The position numbers were made by a program, and so were the translations under genes. 64,000 nt of DNA, taken from contig JAREIK010000374.1 in assembly GCA_029783825.1 (NCBI GenBank), positions 366,996 to 430,995 of the forward strand, written 5' to 3'. Positions 11,496 to 23,954 of this stretch are shown in pieces; position 1 is the first letter of the stretch, and the number at the start of each line of letters is the position of its first letter. The DNA comes from Sapria himalayana (taxonomy: Eukaryota; Streptophyta; Magnoliopsida; Malpighiales; Rafflesiaceae). Under the pieces are notes generated by a model. That model was not told the origin of the DNA. It did not search any database and was given only the letters and a program-made list of their open reading frames with translations.

Positions 11496-13982
11496 TTGAT
11501 ACATACTCAAAAAGGTATATAACTAGACATTTAAACATATAGACAGATAGATAGATAGACATAAAAAATATAGAGAGCTAGATAGATAGACATATAGATA
11601 GATATAAAGACATATAGATAGACAGATAAATATATAGACAAATAGAAAGATAGATATAAATATAGTTAGATACCTATAAAGATAGATAGATAGACTAATA
11701 TACATAAATACATATAGATTGATATATAGATAGAAAGATAGATATAAAGATAGATATAAAGATAGATAAAAAGATAGATATATAGATATACAGAGAGACT
11801 TATATATATATATATATATATTCAAAGATAAATAGATAGATAGATCAACATATAGAAAATAAAATTATAGACAGATTAACCAATAGATAGATAGATATAT
11901 AGATAGATAGACATATAGATACATAGATAGATAGATAGACTAATAGATTGGTATATATAAATATAGTTAAATAGTTATATAGATAAATAGATAGATACAC
12001 ATTTATACCGATAGAGAATGATAGAGATAGACAGATAGATAGACAAACAAATATATATGTAGACATATGGACTGATAAACTGATAGACTAATTGATATAT
12101 ATATAGAAAGAAAAAAAAATATAGATTGATTGATTGTTTGACATATAGACACAGACAGATATATATATTTATATATATGTATATATATATATATATATAA
12201 AGAGAGATAAATAGAATGATAGATAGATATACAAATTGATAGATATCCAACTAGAAAGATAGCTTGAGAGATTAATAGATATATAGATAGATAAACATAT
12301 AAATAGATATACATAAAAATAGATAGACAAATAGATACATATATATAGATTTAGACAGATTGATATATAAAAAGATAGATAAATAAATAAATAGACAAAC
12401 AAACTGATAGATTGATAGATATTTAGATAAACAAAACTACACATTGATTGATATGCTAATATACTTGAAGATGATTTGATAGTTAGATAGATAGATTGAT
12501 TAAATGATAAATAGCCCGACAGTTACACATATAGATTGATTGATAGATACATATTTAGACAAATAGATAGATAGAAAGAAATATTGATAGATAGAAAAAT
12601 AGATAGATGTACATATAGACATATATATAGATAGATACATAAAGAGATAGATAGATAGATAGACTGATAGATAACTATACAAATAGACTAATAGATTGAA
12701 AGACATATTGATACATAGATAGATAGATAAACATATACTTAGATAGATAGATATATAGATAAAAAGGCACTTAGACTAATAAAATAATAGACAAATAGAT
12801 AGATAAAGTGATAAATAGACACTTAGACAAATAGATAGATAGACAGAAAGATAGTTTGACAAATAGCCAGATTCAAATATACAGAAAGATAGAAAGATAG
12901 ACAGATAGACAGATAGACAAATAGACAGATATACTAATAGACAATTAGATAGTTTGAAAGATATAAAGATTGATAGATAGATAGGTAGATGTTAGACAGT
13001 TTGATATTTAGACATAGATATATGGATAGAAAGATAGACATTTAGAAAGATTGACAGATAGACAAATATACAGATGGATATATAAAAAGAAAGAATGATA
13101 AATAGATAGATTGATAGACAGATAAACATTTAGATAGAAATAGATAGATAGAAAATAGATAGATAGATAAATAGATATAAAGATATACAGAAAGATTGAA
13201 AGATAGAAAAAATTAGATAGATAGTTACTTAGAATAATAGATAGATAGATAATAGATAGATAGATAAATAGAAAGAATAATAGATAGATAGATAGACATA
13301 TAGATATATAGATATATAGACAGATAGAGAGATATATAGATAGATAGATAAACAGATATATAGATAAATAGATAGATAGAAAGATAAATAAATAGATAGA
13401 TAGATAAATAAATAATTAGATAGATAGAATAATTGAAAGGATAATTAACTAATAGTCTAAAACATAGAAATATAGTTAGATAGTTAGACAAATAGAAAGA
13501 TTGATATATAGATAGTAAGAAAGTTAGTTATTTAGAAAGTTAGATAAATAAATAGATAAAATGGAATAACAGCTTGATAGATTGATACATAGATACATAA
13601 GCTGATAGATAGATAGATAGATATTTGGACAGATAGACATTTAGATAGATAGACATTTAAATTGAAAGGCAAATAATAAATTAGACAAATAGACAGATAG
13701 ATATATAAGCATATAGACATATAAAGCAATAGACAGATAGATTGATAGACAATTACAATTAAATAGATAGATAGTTAGAATGTTTGACAAATAGACATAT
13801 AGATTTATACAAAAATAAAAAAAAATCGATATCTAGATAGATAAACAGATTGACACATAGATAGCTAGACAAATTGATAGATAGAACGATAAATAAATAG
13901 AAATATATTGAGATAGATATATAAAAAGATTGAAGATTTAAAATAGAGAGAAAGGCAAATAAATAAATAAATAAATAAATAA

Positions 13983-14020
<38 letters not shown>

Positions 14021-14098
14021 AATTAGATAGATAGACATATAGATAGATAGTTATATATAAAGAAAAATAGATAGATAATTAGTTAGTTACTTAGATAG
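9759..14098 (+). repeat. Large satellite unit, copy A
   Basis: Marker words occur here in order: gttatatgattatacag at 9759, ttacagatacaaag at 10730, cacttagactaat at 12778, aacatagaaatatag at 13461 and gatttaaaatagag at 13935. The same order recurs in copies B and C. Spacing between the last two markers is 474 bases here and 472 in both other copies. Compared with C, copy A seems to lack material after about 14000, at an (AT)n run, where it joins copy B. Confidence 0.8.
11079..11104. repeat. (GAAA)n microsatellite
   Basis: A short pure gaaa run inside the GATA array. Other simple runs in block 1 include (GTAT)n at 10878-10900, (GA)n at 11470-11495 and (AAAT)n near 13962-13990. Confidence 0.85.
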
Positions 14099-14299
14099 TT
14101 ATATAATTATACAGATAGAAATATAGATAGAAATATAAATAGATAGACAGATAGATAGATAACTAGACTTTTAGATTAATATATAGATAAATAGATATAT
14201 AGAGAGAATGACAAATAGATAGGTAAATAGATAAATAGATAGATAGACAAATAGAAAGATAGATACATAGAAAGTAGAAAGTAAGAAAGAAAGATAGAT

Positions 14300-14340
<41 letters not shown>

Positions 14341-14557
14341 TAAATAGATAAACAAATTGAAAGATAGAATAGTAAATAGATTGATAGACAGATAGATAGA
14401 TAGAGAGAAATTCACATAGATAAATAAACACATAGAAACATAATAAGATAGATACATAGACATATAGACACATATAGATAGATAGAAAGATAGATAGATA
14501 TACTATTAGATAAATATATAGATAGATAGTTAAAAATAAAGATAGATAGATAGTTAG

Positions 14558-14559
<2 letters not shown>

Positions 14560-14614
<55 letters not shown>
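14560..14614. repeat. (AT)n microsatellite
   Basis: An uninterrupted TA run of 55 bases, one of the longest in the window, within large unit B. A similar run lies at 15074-15117. Confidence 0.9.
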
Positions 14615-14617
<3 letters not shown>

Positions 14618-15071
14618 TTATATAGATAGATAGACAAATAAACAAATTGAAATACATATAAAAAGATAGTTAGATAGACAGATAAATAGATAGATAGATA
14701 GAGAGGTCAATAGATAGATAGATAGATAGAGAGGTCAATAGATAGATAGATTGATAGATACTTAGAGACAAATAAAGATTGATTGATTAACATATAGACA
14801 AATACACATATAGCTAGATAGATATATAGACAGTTAGATAGATATATAGATAGAGAAATAGACAAATATATAAATAAATTGGTAGATATATAGATAGACA
14901 GATCGGTAGGTAGTTATAAAGAAAGATAGAAAAATAGTAAGATAGATATATAAACATACAAATAATTAGATAGATAGAGAAATAGATATATAGATAAATA
15001 TATAGAAAGATAGATAGATAATTAAATAGATAGATAGATAGATAAAGAGATATATAGACTTATAGATAAAT

Positions 15072-15119
<48 letters not shown>

Positions 15120-15259
15120 TTAGATAGATACATAGACAGATAGACAGATAAATATATTTACAGATACAAAGATAGACTGATAGACGATTAAACATATAGA
15201 AAGATATAAAATAGATACAAAATAGATTGATATAATATTAGAAATCTGGATAGACAGAT

Positions 15260-15322
<63 letters not shown>

Positions 15323-15400
15323 TATATAGATAGATATAAAATTAGATATATAGATATATATATATAGACATATAGATTGATAAAATAGATAGATAAATAG

Positions 15401-15431
<31 letters not shown>

Positions 15432-17771
15432 GATAGTTAGTTTGATTGATTGATTCACAAATATATAAATAGATAGGCAGATAGAAAGAAAGAAAGATAG
15501 ATAGATAGGAAGATAAATAGATAGATATAAAAATATATAGATAGATAGATATACATATATATATATATAGACAAATAGATAGATAGATACATAAATATTT
15601 AGATAGATAGACAAATAAATAGTTAGATAGATAACCAAATTGAGAGATAAATAATTGCAATTATAGACTAATAGACAACTATAGAAAGATATATATATAT
15701 ATATTGATAGATAAATAGATAGAAATATAGACAAATAGGCAAATATATAAATTGATAGATAGACACAGACACAGACACACACACATATATATATATATAT
15801 ATTAATAGATTAATAGATATATAGATAGATTAACAAATATAAAGATTGAAAAATATACAGAAAGAGAGATAGAAAGTTAGATATATAGATAGATAGCTAA
15901 AAAGCAATATAACTAAATATATAGAATGATAGACATAACATTAGATAGACAAATAAATGAATAAATAACTAGATAGAAAGTAATATAGATAGATATAAAG
16001 ATATATAGATAGACACTTAAATATATAGACACATAGAAAGATAGATAGATATAAATATAGATAGATACCTTGAAAGATACATAGAAAGATACATAAATAC
16101 ATATAGATTGATATATACATAAAGAGATAGATATAAAAATAGATAGAAAAATAGATATATAGATAGACAGATACACTAATAGAAGGAAATATATAGATAT
16201 AAATAGATAGAGATATAGAGATTCAAAGATAGACAGATAGATAGATCACCAGATAAAAAAATAAAATGATAGACAGATAGATCAATAGATAGATATATAC
16301 ATAGATAGACATATATTTTGACTAATAGACTGATATGCATAAAGACAGTTAGATAGTTACATATATAGATAGATAGATACACATTTAAACAAATCGAGAA
16401 ATAGATAGATAGACAAATAGATTTAAAAATAGATAGATATGTAGACACATGGTTTAATACACTGATAGGCTAATTGATATATAGATAGATAGATAGATTG
16501 ATTGACATATAGACACATAGATAGATAGATATATAGATATATTGATAGATAGACATATAGATAAATAGAATCATACATAGATAGACATATAGATAGTTAG
16601 CCAAAAAGAAAGATAGCCAGAGAGACTAATAGATAGATAGATATAAAATATATTTATAGATAGACATATAAATAGATAAACAAATAGATAGATATAATGA
16701 TTGACATATAGACAGGTTGATAGATAGAAAGATAGATAGATAAATAGATAGACAGACAAACTTTTAGATTGATAGATATATAGATAGACAAAACTACAGA
16801 TTGATTGATATACTGATATACATGAAGATGATTAGATAGTTAGATAGATAGAGAGATTGAATGATATATAGTTAGATAGGTATACATATAGATTTATCGA
16901 TAGATACATATTTAGATAAATAGATAGATAGATAATCGATAGATAGAAATATTGATAGATAGATAAATAGACAGATATACAGATAAACATATAGATAAAT
17001 AGATATATAGATATAGAGATGGATATTTAGTTAGATAGAAAGATATATAGATAGATAGACTGATAGATAACTAGACAAATAGACTAATAAATAGAAAGGC
17101 ATATTGATACATAGATAGATAGATAAATATATACTTAGATAGATAGATATATAGATAAACAAATAGACACTTAGACTAATAGAATAATAGACAAATAGAT
17201 AGATAAAGTGATAAATACTTAAACATTAAGATAGAGAGACAGGTAGATATAAAGATAGTTTGAAAATAGCCAGATTCACAAATAGACTAATATACCAATA
17301 GATAGGTAGGTAGATAGATAGATAACTATATAGATAGATAGATAAAAAGATAGAAAATACATACACATAGAAATAGATAGAAAATACATACACACATAAA
17401 TAGATAGACAAATAGACAAATAGTTAAATAGTCAAATAGACAGATAGACTAATAGACAGTTAGATAGTTTGAAAGATATAAAGATAGATAGATAGATATT
17501 TAGACAAATATATATATACATTGAAAGATAGACATTTAGATAGATTGACGGATAGACAAATATACAGATGGATATATAAAAAGAAAGAATGATAAATATA
17601 TAGATAGATTGATAGACATTTAGATAGATATATAGATAAATAGTAGAAAGAAAGATAGATAGATACAAAATAGAAAGATAGATAAATAGATATAAAGATA
17701 AACAGAAAGATTGATAGATAGAAAAACAAATAGATATATAGATTCTTAGAATAATAGATAGATAGACAGAT

Positions 17772-17783
17772 AGATAAATAAAT
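17772..17783 (+). repeat. Candidate left target-site duplication of LINE-B
   Basis: agataaataaat here is repeated exactly at 23943-23954 after the LINE-B A-tract. Because the host DNA is GATA-like, a chance 12-base match is not excluded. Confidence 0.55.
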
Positions 17784-17796
17784 AGATAACAAGAAA

Positions 17797-19112
17797 ATGG
17801 ATTACTTAGTTAATAAGAAATCCTTTTCCGATTTTTACAAGAAGTCCGCGCAAACAGTAACAGCTCTTTCGGAATCTCACACGAAAATTATCGAGGAACC
17901 CTCAATAATGTTTTCTACCGAAGATATTCAGAGGCTTACTGAACCCCATAAGTTCACGCTTGTGGGCAAATTCTCACATGGAAGGCCTCGCGTTGATGAT
18001 ATTTGTGCGGTTTCTGAATCAATGAATCTTATGATGTTGATTAAAATCGGCCTCATCGACGATAAACATGTGCTGTTACAACTATTTTCCGAAGAAGATT
18101 TTCATCGAATTTGGCTAAGAGGTATCTGGTATATCATGGGATTTCCCATGAGAACTTTCAAATGGTCAACAAAATTCTCGACTAAGGAAGAATCATCGAT
18201 GGCACTGGTATGGTTCCTGTTTCCCTGCTACCAATACATTATTTTGATAAATTTACATTATACCACATTGCTTGTACACCTGGTTCTCCTCTTCTTCTTG
18301 ATGGTGCTACTGCCACTCTAAACAGGCCAAGTGTAGCTCTTATTTGTGTTGAAACTGATATACAAAAACCAATTCCCTCACGGATATGGATTGGAAATAA
18401 TGATGGTGATGGTTTCTGGCAGCAAGTAGTTCCAGAGAACTTACTATCATACTGTATCTGCTGTAAAAAATTGGGGCATGGCTTGGAAAATTGTTTAGTT
18501 AAAAAAAGAAGGGAGGAAGTGAATCAAAAGAGAGAGGAGAGATCAATGAATGCAGGAGAGAGGGGCATGTTAGTTAAATACCAAAAAAAACATCAAGATG
18601 AACACACTGCCCGAACAGAAGAACAGAATATAGAAGGAACTGAATTGAAATTAATTGAATATAGGATTCCTAATGAAACATAAAACAGGGCAGAAAATAC
18701 ATTAGAGACTATAAAAAGAACAGAAATGATTAAAAAAATATCATAACTGAACAAAAGAACAAGAGCGTACATGAAAAATAAAATTACAATAAACAAAGGA
18801 TGGGTAGTCCCTATTGTGGACTATTCGGAAGAAGACCCAGAAACAAAAAGTTTAACCTCCCTTTTTACAGATGGAGAGGATAATGTGCAGAAAATAAGAT
18901 TATTAATAGATGACATAAATATAGATAAGCTTAAACAAAAAATGGGTAATAAAGAGTGGGCAATGGAGGAATTAAAAATAATGTCAATTCAAATGGGAAG
19001 AGATTGGAAAGAAGAAAAAAGCGAAGATCTAGGTTTAATAAGAAAATCAAAAAATATGAAAAAATATAAAAATAGAACATATGCACAAAATCAATCTTGT
19101 AGCAATAGCTGA
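17797..19112 (+). pseudogene. LINE-B ORF1 (DUF4283 plus CCHC zinc knuckle, nucleic-acid-binding protein)
   Basis: ORF1 of plant LINEs encodes an RNA-binding partner of ORF2. The start ATG at 17797 opens a frame with a DUF4283-type region (FTLVGKFSHGRP, then LLQLFSEEDFHRIW). Near 18225 the frame shifts; the continuation reads PIHYFDKFTLYHIA, then LLLDGATATLNRPSVA, then a complete zinc knuckle, CICCKKLGHGLENC, at about 18453-18494 (CX2CX4HX4C). Stops at 18681 and near 18744 interrupt a charged C-terminal tail that ends at 19112. The tail overlaps the first ORF2 codons by about 30 bases, in another frame. Confidence 0.85.
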
Positions 19113-20016
19113 ACCTATGGTGGATAAGGATCAGCTAGGACTCTACAAAACTATGCTAGGATTTGACCATGGATATGCAAATGAAAATGGAAAATTTTGG
19201 TTAATTTGGAAAAATAACCTAAGCATAATAATATTAAAATAAACAAATCAGTTAATAAATTTTAGTTTGAGTCAAGATGTAAATGAAATAATTACTATAG
19301 TTTATGCTAAAAATAAAAGAGAAGAGCGAAAAGAATTATGGGAGGATGTGGGAAAAACATTTAAAGAAAACAAGCATTGGATTATAGGGGGAGATTTCAT
19401 TGTAGTAAGAAGCATTAAAGAAAAGAAAGGTGGAAAAACACCAAATAAGAAAGCCATGATTCACTTTAACGATACTATAAATAAAACTAACTTAATTGAG
19501 GCCAAATTCTTAGGATCTTCCTTCACATGGTGCAATAACCGAAAAAGGAAAGGTTTAATTTGGGCCAGATTAGATAGAATCTTTTATAACCTTAATTGGC
19601 TAGAGAATTATGGCTCTGCAGAAGTGAAACATTTAAATAGAACTTGTTCTGATCATAGTCCACTTTTAATCACCATTAAAAACTCTTTCAATAAAGGAGG
19701 ATCCTTTAGATTCCAAAATGCTTGGAGTTTACATCATGATTTTTTGAATTTAGTAAAAAAATCCTGGAATAATGAGGCATCTGGTAATCCTATGCAAGTT
19801 ATAAATAATAAGCTAAGTAGATTAAAAACTGAATTAAAAAAATGGAATAAGGAAATATTTGGAGATATAAATAAAAACATAAAAGATGCAGAAGAATTAG
19901 TATTATATAAAGAATTACAATTTGAAAAAGATCAAAGTTTAAATAATAGAAATGCATTAAGTAAAGCTCAAGCAGAGTTAAAACTCAAACTTGTAATGGA
20001 AGAGGTGTTTTGGTAA
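19081..20016 (+). pseudogene. LINE-B endonuclease domain and linker
   Basis: This holds most of the exonuclease-endonuclease-phosphatase domain. The motif usually GGDFN reads GGDFI (near 19390), so the Asn is lost. SDHSPLL near 19650 is intact, the reverse of the lesion pattern in LINE-A. A TAA at 19240 cuts the N-terminal part. After the domain comes the charged linker (KLSRLKTELKKWNKEIFGD) that aligns with 418-500 of LINE-A. The frame closes at a TAA at 20014, where the family has a sense codon. Confidence 0.85.
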
Positions 20017-21232
20017 CAAAAATCGAAGATAAAATGGCTAAATGAAGGAGATAAGAACAAGAAGTTTTTCCAAAAAGCAGCTAAACTAAAATATCAGAAA
20101 CACAGAATTAGGGGCATAAAGAATAATAAGAAAGAATGGGTAGTTAAAGATATAGACATTCAAACTTATTTTACAGATTTCTTTAAAAATCAACTAAGTA
20201 ATAAAAATGAGATTAAAGGAAATAGCTTGTTAGAAAAGATAGAAAATAGAATATCAAAAGAAGATAATAATAGGCTAATTAAACATGTAGAAGATGAAGA
20301 AATAAAAGCAGCCATTTATAGTATGAACAAGGAGAGTGTAGCCGGACCGGATTGATGGAATAGCTATTTTTTTCAAATATGCTAGGACATAATTAAAATG
20401 GACATAAACAAAGCCATTAATAGCATATTCTATGGAACTGAAATAGGGAAAAAGTGGGGAAGTTTTCACATAGTTCTTATTCCAAAAATAGAAAACCCAC
20501 AAACATGGGAGGATTTTAGACCTATCAGCCTATGTAATTCAATATATAAAATTCTAGCAAAAATATTACAAAATAGATTAGCCTATATATTGCCTAAAAT
20601 TATTTCAATAGAACAAACCGGCTTCATGAAAAATAGATTAATTATGAAAAACATATGTTTGGCCAAGGAAATGTGTAGAGAAATAGGAACAAAAACAAGA
20701 GGACGAAATGTTATAATAAAATTAGATTTAGCTAAAGCCTTTGATAGAGTTGAATGGAACACACTCTGCTTTATTATGAGAAAAATGGGTTTTTCTAAAA
20801 CATGGATAGATCTGATTTACAGGTGCATATATAACACATGGGCCAGAATAATAACGAATGGAAAGTTGGAGTGGAAATAAAACCAATTAAAGGTCTAACC
20901 GTCTAATACAAGGAGATCCACTCTCTCCATCTTTATTCAATTTATACTTAGAACTATTAATAGTTAACATTAAAGATAAGATGGAAAAAGGATTGATAGG
21001 TTCATTCAGACAACCAAAAAATACTCCACTTGTGAGTTGTCTGGCATATGCAGACGATGTAATGATTTTTACTAATGGTAGTAGTAGATCATTAAAAAAT
21101 CTGATGAGCTTATTAAAATGTATGGAAGATGAAACTGGTCAAAAATTGAATAAAAGAAAATGTCAATATATGATATCTTATAAATCCCCTCTGGGATTAA
21201 CTCATAGAATTAAAAAACTTACTGGTTTTTAA
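20017..21232 (+). pseudogene. LINE-B reverse transcriptase domain
   Basis: Landmarks in order: AGPD then a TGA at 20353, PISLCNSIYK near 20525, DLAKAFDRVEW near 20730, IQGDPLSPSLF near 20905 after a frame change, and YADD at 21047-21058. The region at 20398-20880 is open for 160 residues, and 20981-21232 carries the active site in another frame. The RQGDP motif reads IQGDP. It aligns with 860-1860 of LINE-A along its length. Confidence 0.88.
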
Positions 21233-22380
21233 CACAAAAAAGGTGAAATTATCTACTTGGGCTGCCCGGTATATGAAGGCAAATTTAAGAACGAATATCT
21301 AGAATTTCTAGTAAATAAACTGAAAAAGAAAATATCGGGATGGAAGGAGGAATTTTTAAGTTTAGGGGGAAGAATCACATTAATAAAACATGTCTTAAAA
21401 AGCATGTTAATGCATAATATTATGATTATCAAACCCTCTTGTAAGCTGATGAAAAATTTAGAAAGAGAATTAGCTAACTTTTTATGGGGAAAAAAAGAAG
21501 GTAAATATAAGCTACACTGGAAAAAATGGAGAGATTTATGCTTTCCCGTCCAAGAGGCTGGTTTGGGCTTTGTTAATCTAGCAGACTTAGCTAAAACATG
21601 GGCTAGTAGGAGATGGTGGAGACTAAAAGAAAATAATACATTATGGTCTAAATTTATGAGAGCAAAGTATTGTTTAAAAGATGATACTAACAATGAAAAA
21701 AAAGAACAAAAGTAAAAGCACACAGGTCTGGACACAAATGATCAAACAAAGAGAGATAGTTGATAACCACTCTAAACTCACTAATAAAGGATGGAAATGG
21801 ACATTAACACAAGATGGAATTTTTTCACTTGAATCAGTTAAAAACTTAATTAGAAATAAGCAAGAAGAACATATATTATTTAAATGGGCTTGGAAAAATG
21901 ACAATCCACAAAAAATTAAAACTTTTATGTGGAAAGTCTTGTCCAACATAATTCCAACAGATACAAATATAAAAAACAAAGGTGTTCAACTAGTATCCAG
22001 ATGTGAGTGTTGTGCATCTGAGATAGAAACACTAGATCACCTATTTTCAAAAGGTAAAGTAGTAGTTGAAATATGAAAGAAATTAGGAATAGAATTACAT
22101 ATAAAATATGAACATAGTAACCTAAAAGGCAGACTTCAAAAATGGCTTAAACAAAAAGTGTCAAGTCCTGCTCAGAAATGGATTAAAAATAATGTCCCGC
22201 TAATAGCTATCTGGTGCATTTGGAAGGCTAGAAACTACAGTAGATTTGAAGGTAGAAATATGATTATAGAGGAAATCTAGAAGGAGATAAAAAAGGAAAC
22301 ACGGAAAATTTCAGAAATTCGCCTTATAGATTCACAGGATAAGAGCTTAGATAGAGACATTATAAATCACTGGAAGCTAA
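21233..22380 (+). pseudogene. LINE-B thumb/connector and zf-RVT-like region
   Basis: Open stretches at 21257-21715 and 21681-22076 are in different frames, joined by a shift near 21700. Visible segments are YLGCPVYEGKFKNEYL, WGKKEGKYKLHWKKWRD, then FKWAWKNDNPQKIKTFMWK, then the Cys/His cluster RCECCASEIETLDHLF near 22000. A TGA at 22074 stands where LINE-A has Trp. LIAIWCIWKARN near 22200 matches the LINE-A counterpart. Confidence 0.8.
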
Positions 22381-22931
22381 AAAAGAAACAACCAAAACTA
22401 TTTAAATTCATGGGTATAAAATGGGAAAAACCACCAAAAGGAAGATTAGCATTAAACAAAGATGATAGTTTTGATAGAGACATAGGAGTAGCGGGAGGTG
22501 GAGGAGCAATCAAAGACTTGGAAGGAAAGCTAATATTAGCTTTTACTAGAAAGATTTCAGCTTCATCAGCTCTTCATGCTGAGATTTTAGCATTAAGAGA
22601 AGGTATTATATAATGCAAAAAATTAAACATTAAAAATATAGATATTCAAATAGATTCAAAAATACTATTTAACTTAATTAATAGAAAAGATTCAACATGG
22701 AGATACGATGATGAAATAGAAGAAATACAGCAGGAATTAAAATCATTAGATTATAACATAAAACATATTTTTAGAGAAGTAGATGCATTAGCTGATGGTT
22801 TAGCCAAAGAGGGTAAAAAGATAGGTGATCAAAAATTTAAGGAAGGTTTTTTACCGAAAAAATATATTGGTATAATAAATTTAGATAGTAAAGAAACTAA
22901 TTACATTAGGAGGATTAGAGAAACCCATTGA
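22381..22931 (+). pseudogene. LINE-B RNase H domain
   Basis: This RVT_3-type RNase H aligns with 3000-3436 of LINE-A. The site acids are kept: Asp in NKDDSF, Glu in HAEILAL, Asp in IDSKIL and Asp in DALADGLAKE. A TAA at 22611 splits the domain. After it comes a short basic tail to the TGA at 22929. Confidence 0.85.
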
Positions 22932-23942
22932 GATTTATTTTCACCTTTACTTTGCTTGCTTTTGTATTTCTAACCATTTTGATACAGCTTGTTAAAGAAT
23001 TTACCTGGCCTTGAGGAGAAATTCCTACTCACACAGAATGGTTAAGAAAGTGATATAGTAATAAGATTATTCTATAAATTGGGACAAATTAGGGACAAGA
23101 ATATAAATGTTAGGAATGTAGGCTATCTTTTTTGCAGATATAAGAAAGAGAACAGAGCAAAGCTAGACAATATGGTTATGCTTATTGGTTTAGCTGTTTA
23201 TGTCATGGGAGTCTATATATTTCGGTTTTGCTTGATTGGTCTGGAAGTCCATGTTATAAAGGGCTTTTTACCCCTATTTTAAGAATTAAATGAGTCAAAG
23301 GTGGTCTGTGTTAAAGTCTGTGTTATTTTATGTGATGTCTGTATTATGTATGTAAGTCTACAAGTTAGTAAAGAAGTCTGTCTCAAAGCGACATGGAAGA
23401 AGAACAAAGGATACACGGCTGGACGGTATGCTTTAATATCACATCAAGATTAAGTCTAGCAATAGATAAAGATACAAAAGCAAAGAGATTACAGGAACAA
23501 TGGAAAAGACACCAGAAACGATAAGAAGGGAAACCTCTTGAACTATGATGTTTTAAAACATAAGGGAAAGGGGGGAATCGGGTGCAAGAACATAAAGAAT
23601 TTCTGGTTGTATGCAGGAAATTCCAAGTTGCCACAAGATTGAAACAAATATGATACTGAAAATAGAAATATGACAAGAAGATTGTGCATTCAAGGATATC
23701 TCTCACGTTCCACACAAATGATAACAAATAAGGATAAAAGAGGTTATATTCATGGAAAGGAAAAAGATCTATCTAAAAGTATAGGAAAAGAGATTATTGG
23801 ATATAGAATCTTAGGAAAGTCTTTTATTTCTAGTTATTAAGAATGGGTGTAAAAGGGAAAGGGGTAGACGTAGATTGTACAAATGGTATTCCTCCGCCAA
23901 AAGAGAGGGTGATAATTAATAAATAATATTTGATTAAAAAAA
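22932..23942 (+). other. LINE-B 3' non-coding region and A-rich tail
   Basis: About 1 kb without a supported gene. The middle is not obviously alike to LINE-A, but from about 23827 the two match again, including the shared motif at 23887-23910 and an A-run at the end. Short open frames at 23079 and 23383 have no recognisable content. Confidence 0.7.
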
Positions 23943-23954
23943 AGATAAATAAAT
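23943..23954 (+). repeat. Candidate right target-site duplication of LINE-B
   Basis: This exact copy of 17772-17783 follows the terminal A-run. It marks the point where the satellite resumes, and large unit B continues from here. Confidence 0.55.

Larger units (their letters stand above)
4893..17783 (+). repeat. GATA-type tetranucleotide satellite, block 1 (12.9 kb)
   Basis: The + strand is built of gata, gaca, aata and tata tetramers (typical phrase tagacaaatagatag), with interspersed gatt, gaaa and (AT)n runs. Four-base phase is largely kept, so divergence is mainly by substitution. No gene is seen. Minus-strand frames stay open for up to about 200 codons of Ser, Ile, Tyr and Leu, which is a property of (TCTA)n. 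The first 180 bases run in the opposite orientation (ctat on +), and 5073-6055 is less regular. From about 6060 onwards it is continuous GATA up to LINE-B, including larger duplicated units listed separately. Confidence 0.95.
19081..22931 (+). pseudogene. LINE-B ORF2 polyprotein (endonuclease, reverse transcriptase, RNase H), broken
   Basis: Homology begins at the ATG at 19081 (MHKINLVAIAEPMV), which corresponds to a point shortly after the usual ORF2 start; the first few dozen residues of the family are missing or lost in the ORF1 overlap. In-frame stops lie at 19240, 20014, 20353, 20383, 21230, 22074, near 22278 and at 22611. Frameshifts lie near 20880-20905 and 21700. The natural stop is TGA at 22929-22931. 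It is more complete than LINE-A but equally dead. Confidence 0.9.
17784..23942 (+). mobile_element. LINE-B: nearly complete plant L1-type LINE inserted in the satellite
   Basis: The element of 6.16 kb carries ORF1 (17797-19112), ORF2 (19081-22931), a 1-kb 3' region and an A-run at about 23935-23943. It is flanked on both sides by satellite, with a candidate 12-base target duplication. The ORF1 start codon lies only 13 bases inside the left boundary, so almost no 5' untranslated region is present and the copy is probably slightly 5'-truncated. ORF2 shares its domain order and 3' end with LINE-A. Both ORFs carry frameshifts and stops, so the copy is inactive. Confidence 0.9.

Noticed and set aside
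4893..17783. Calling the array centromeric or telomeric
   Set aside because: No telomere-type heptamer and no 150-180-base centromere-type monomer was seen. Chromosomal location cannot be read from the window.
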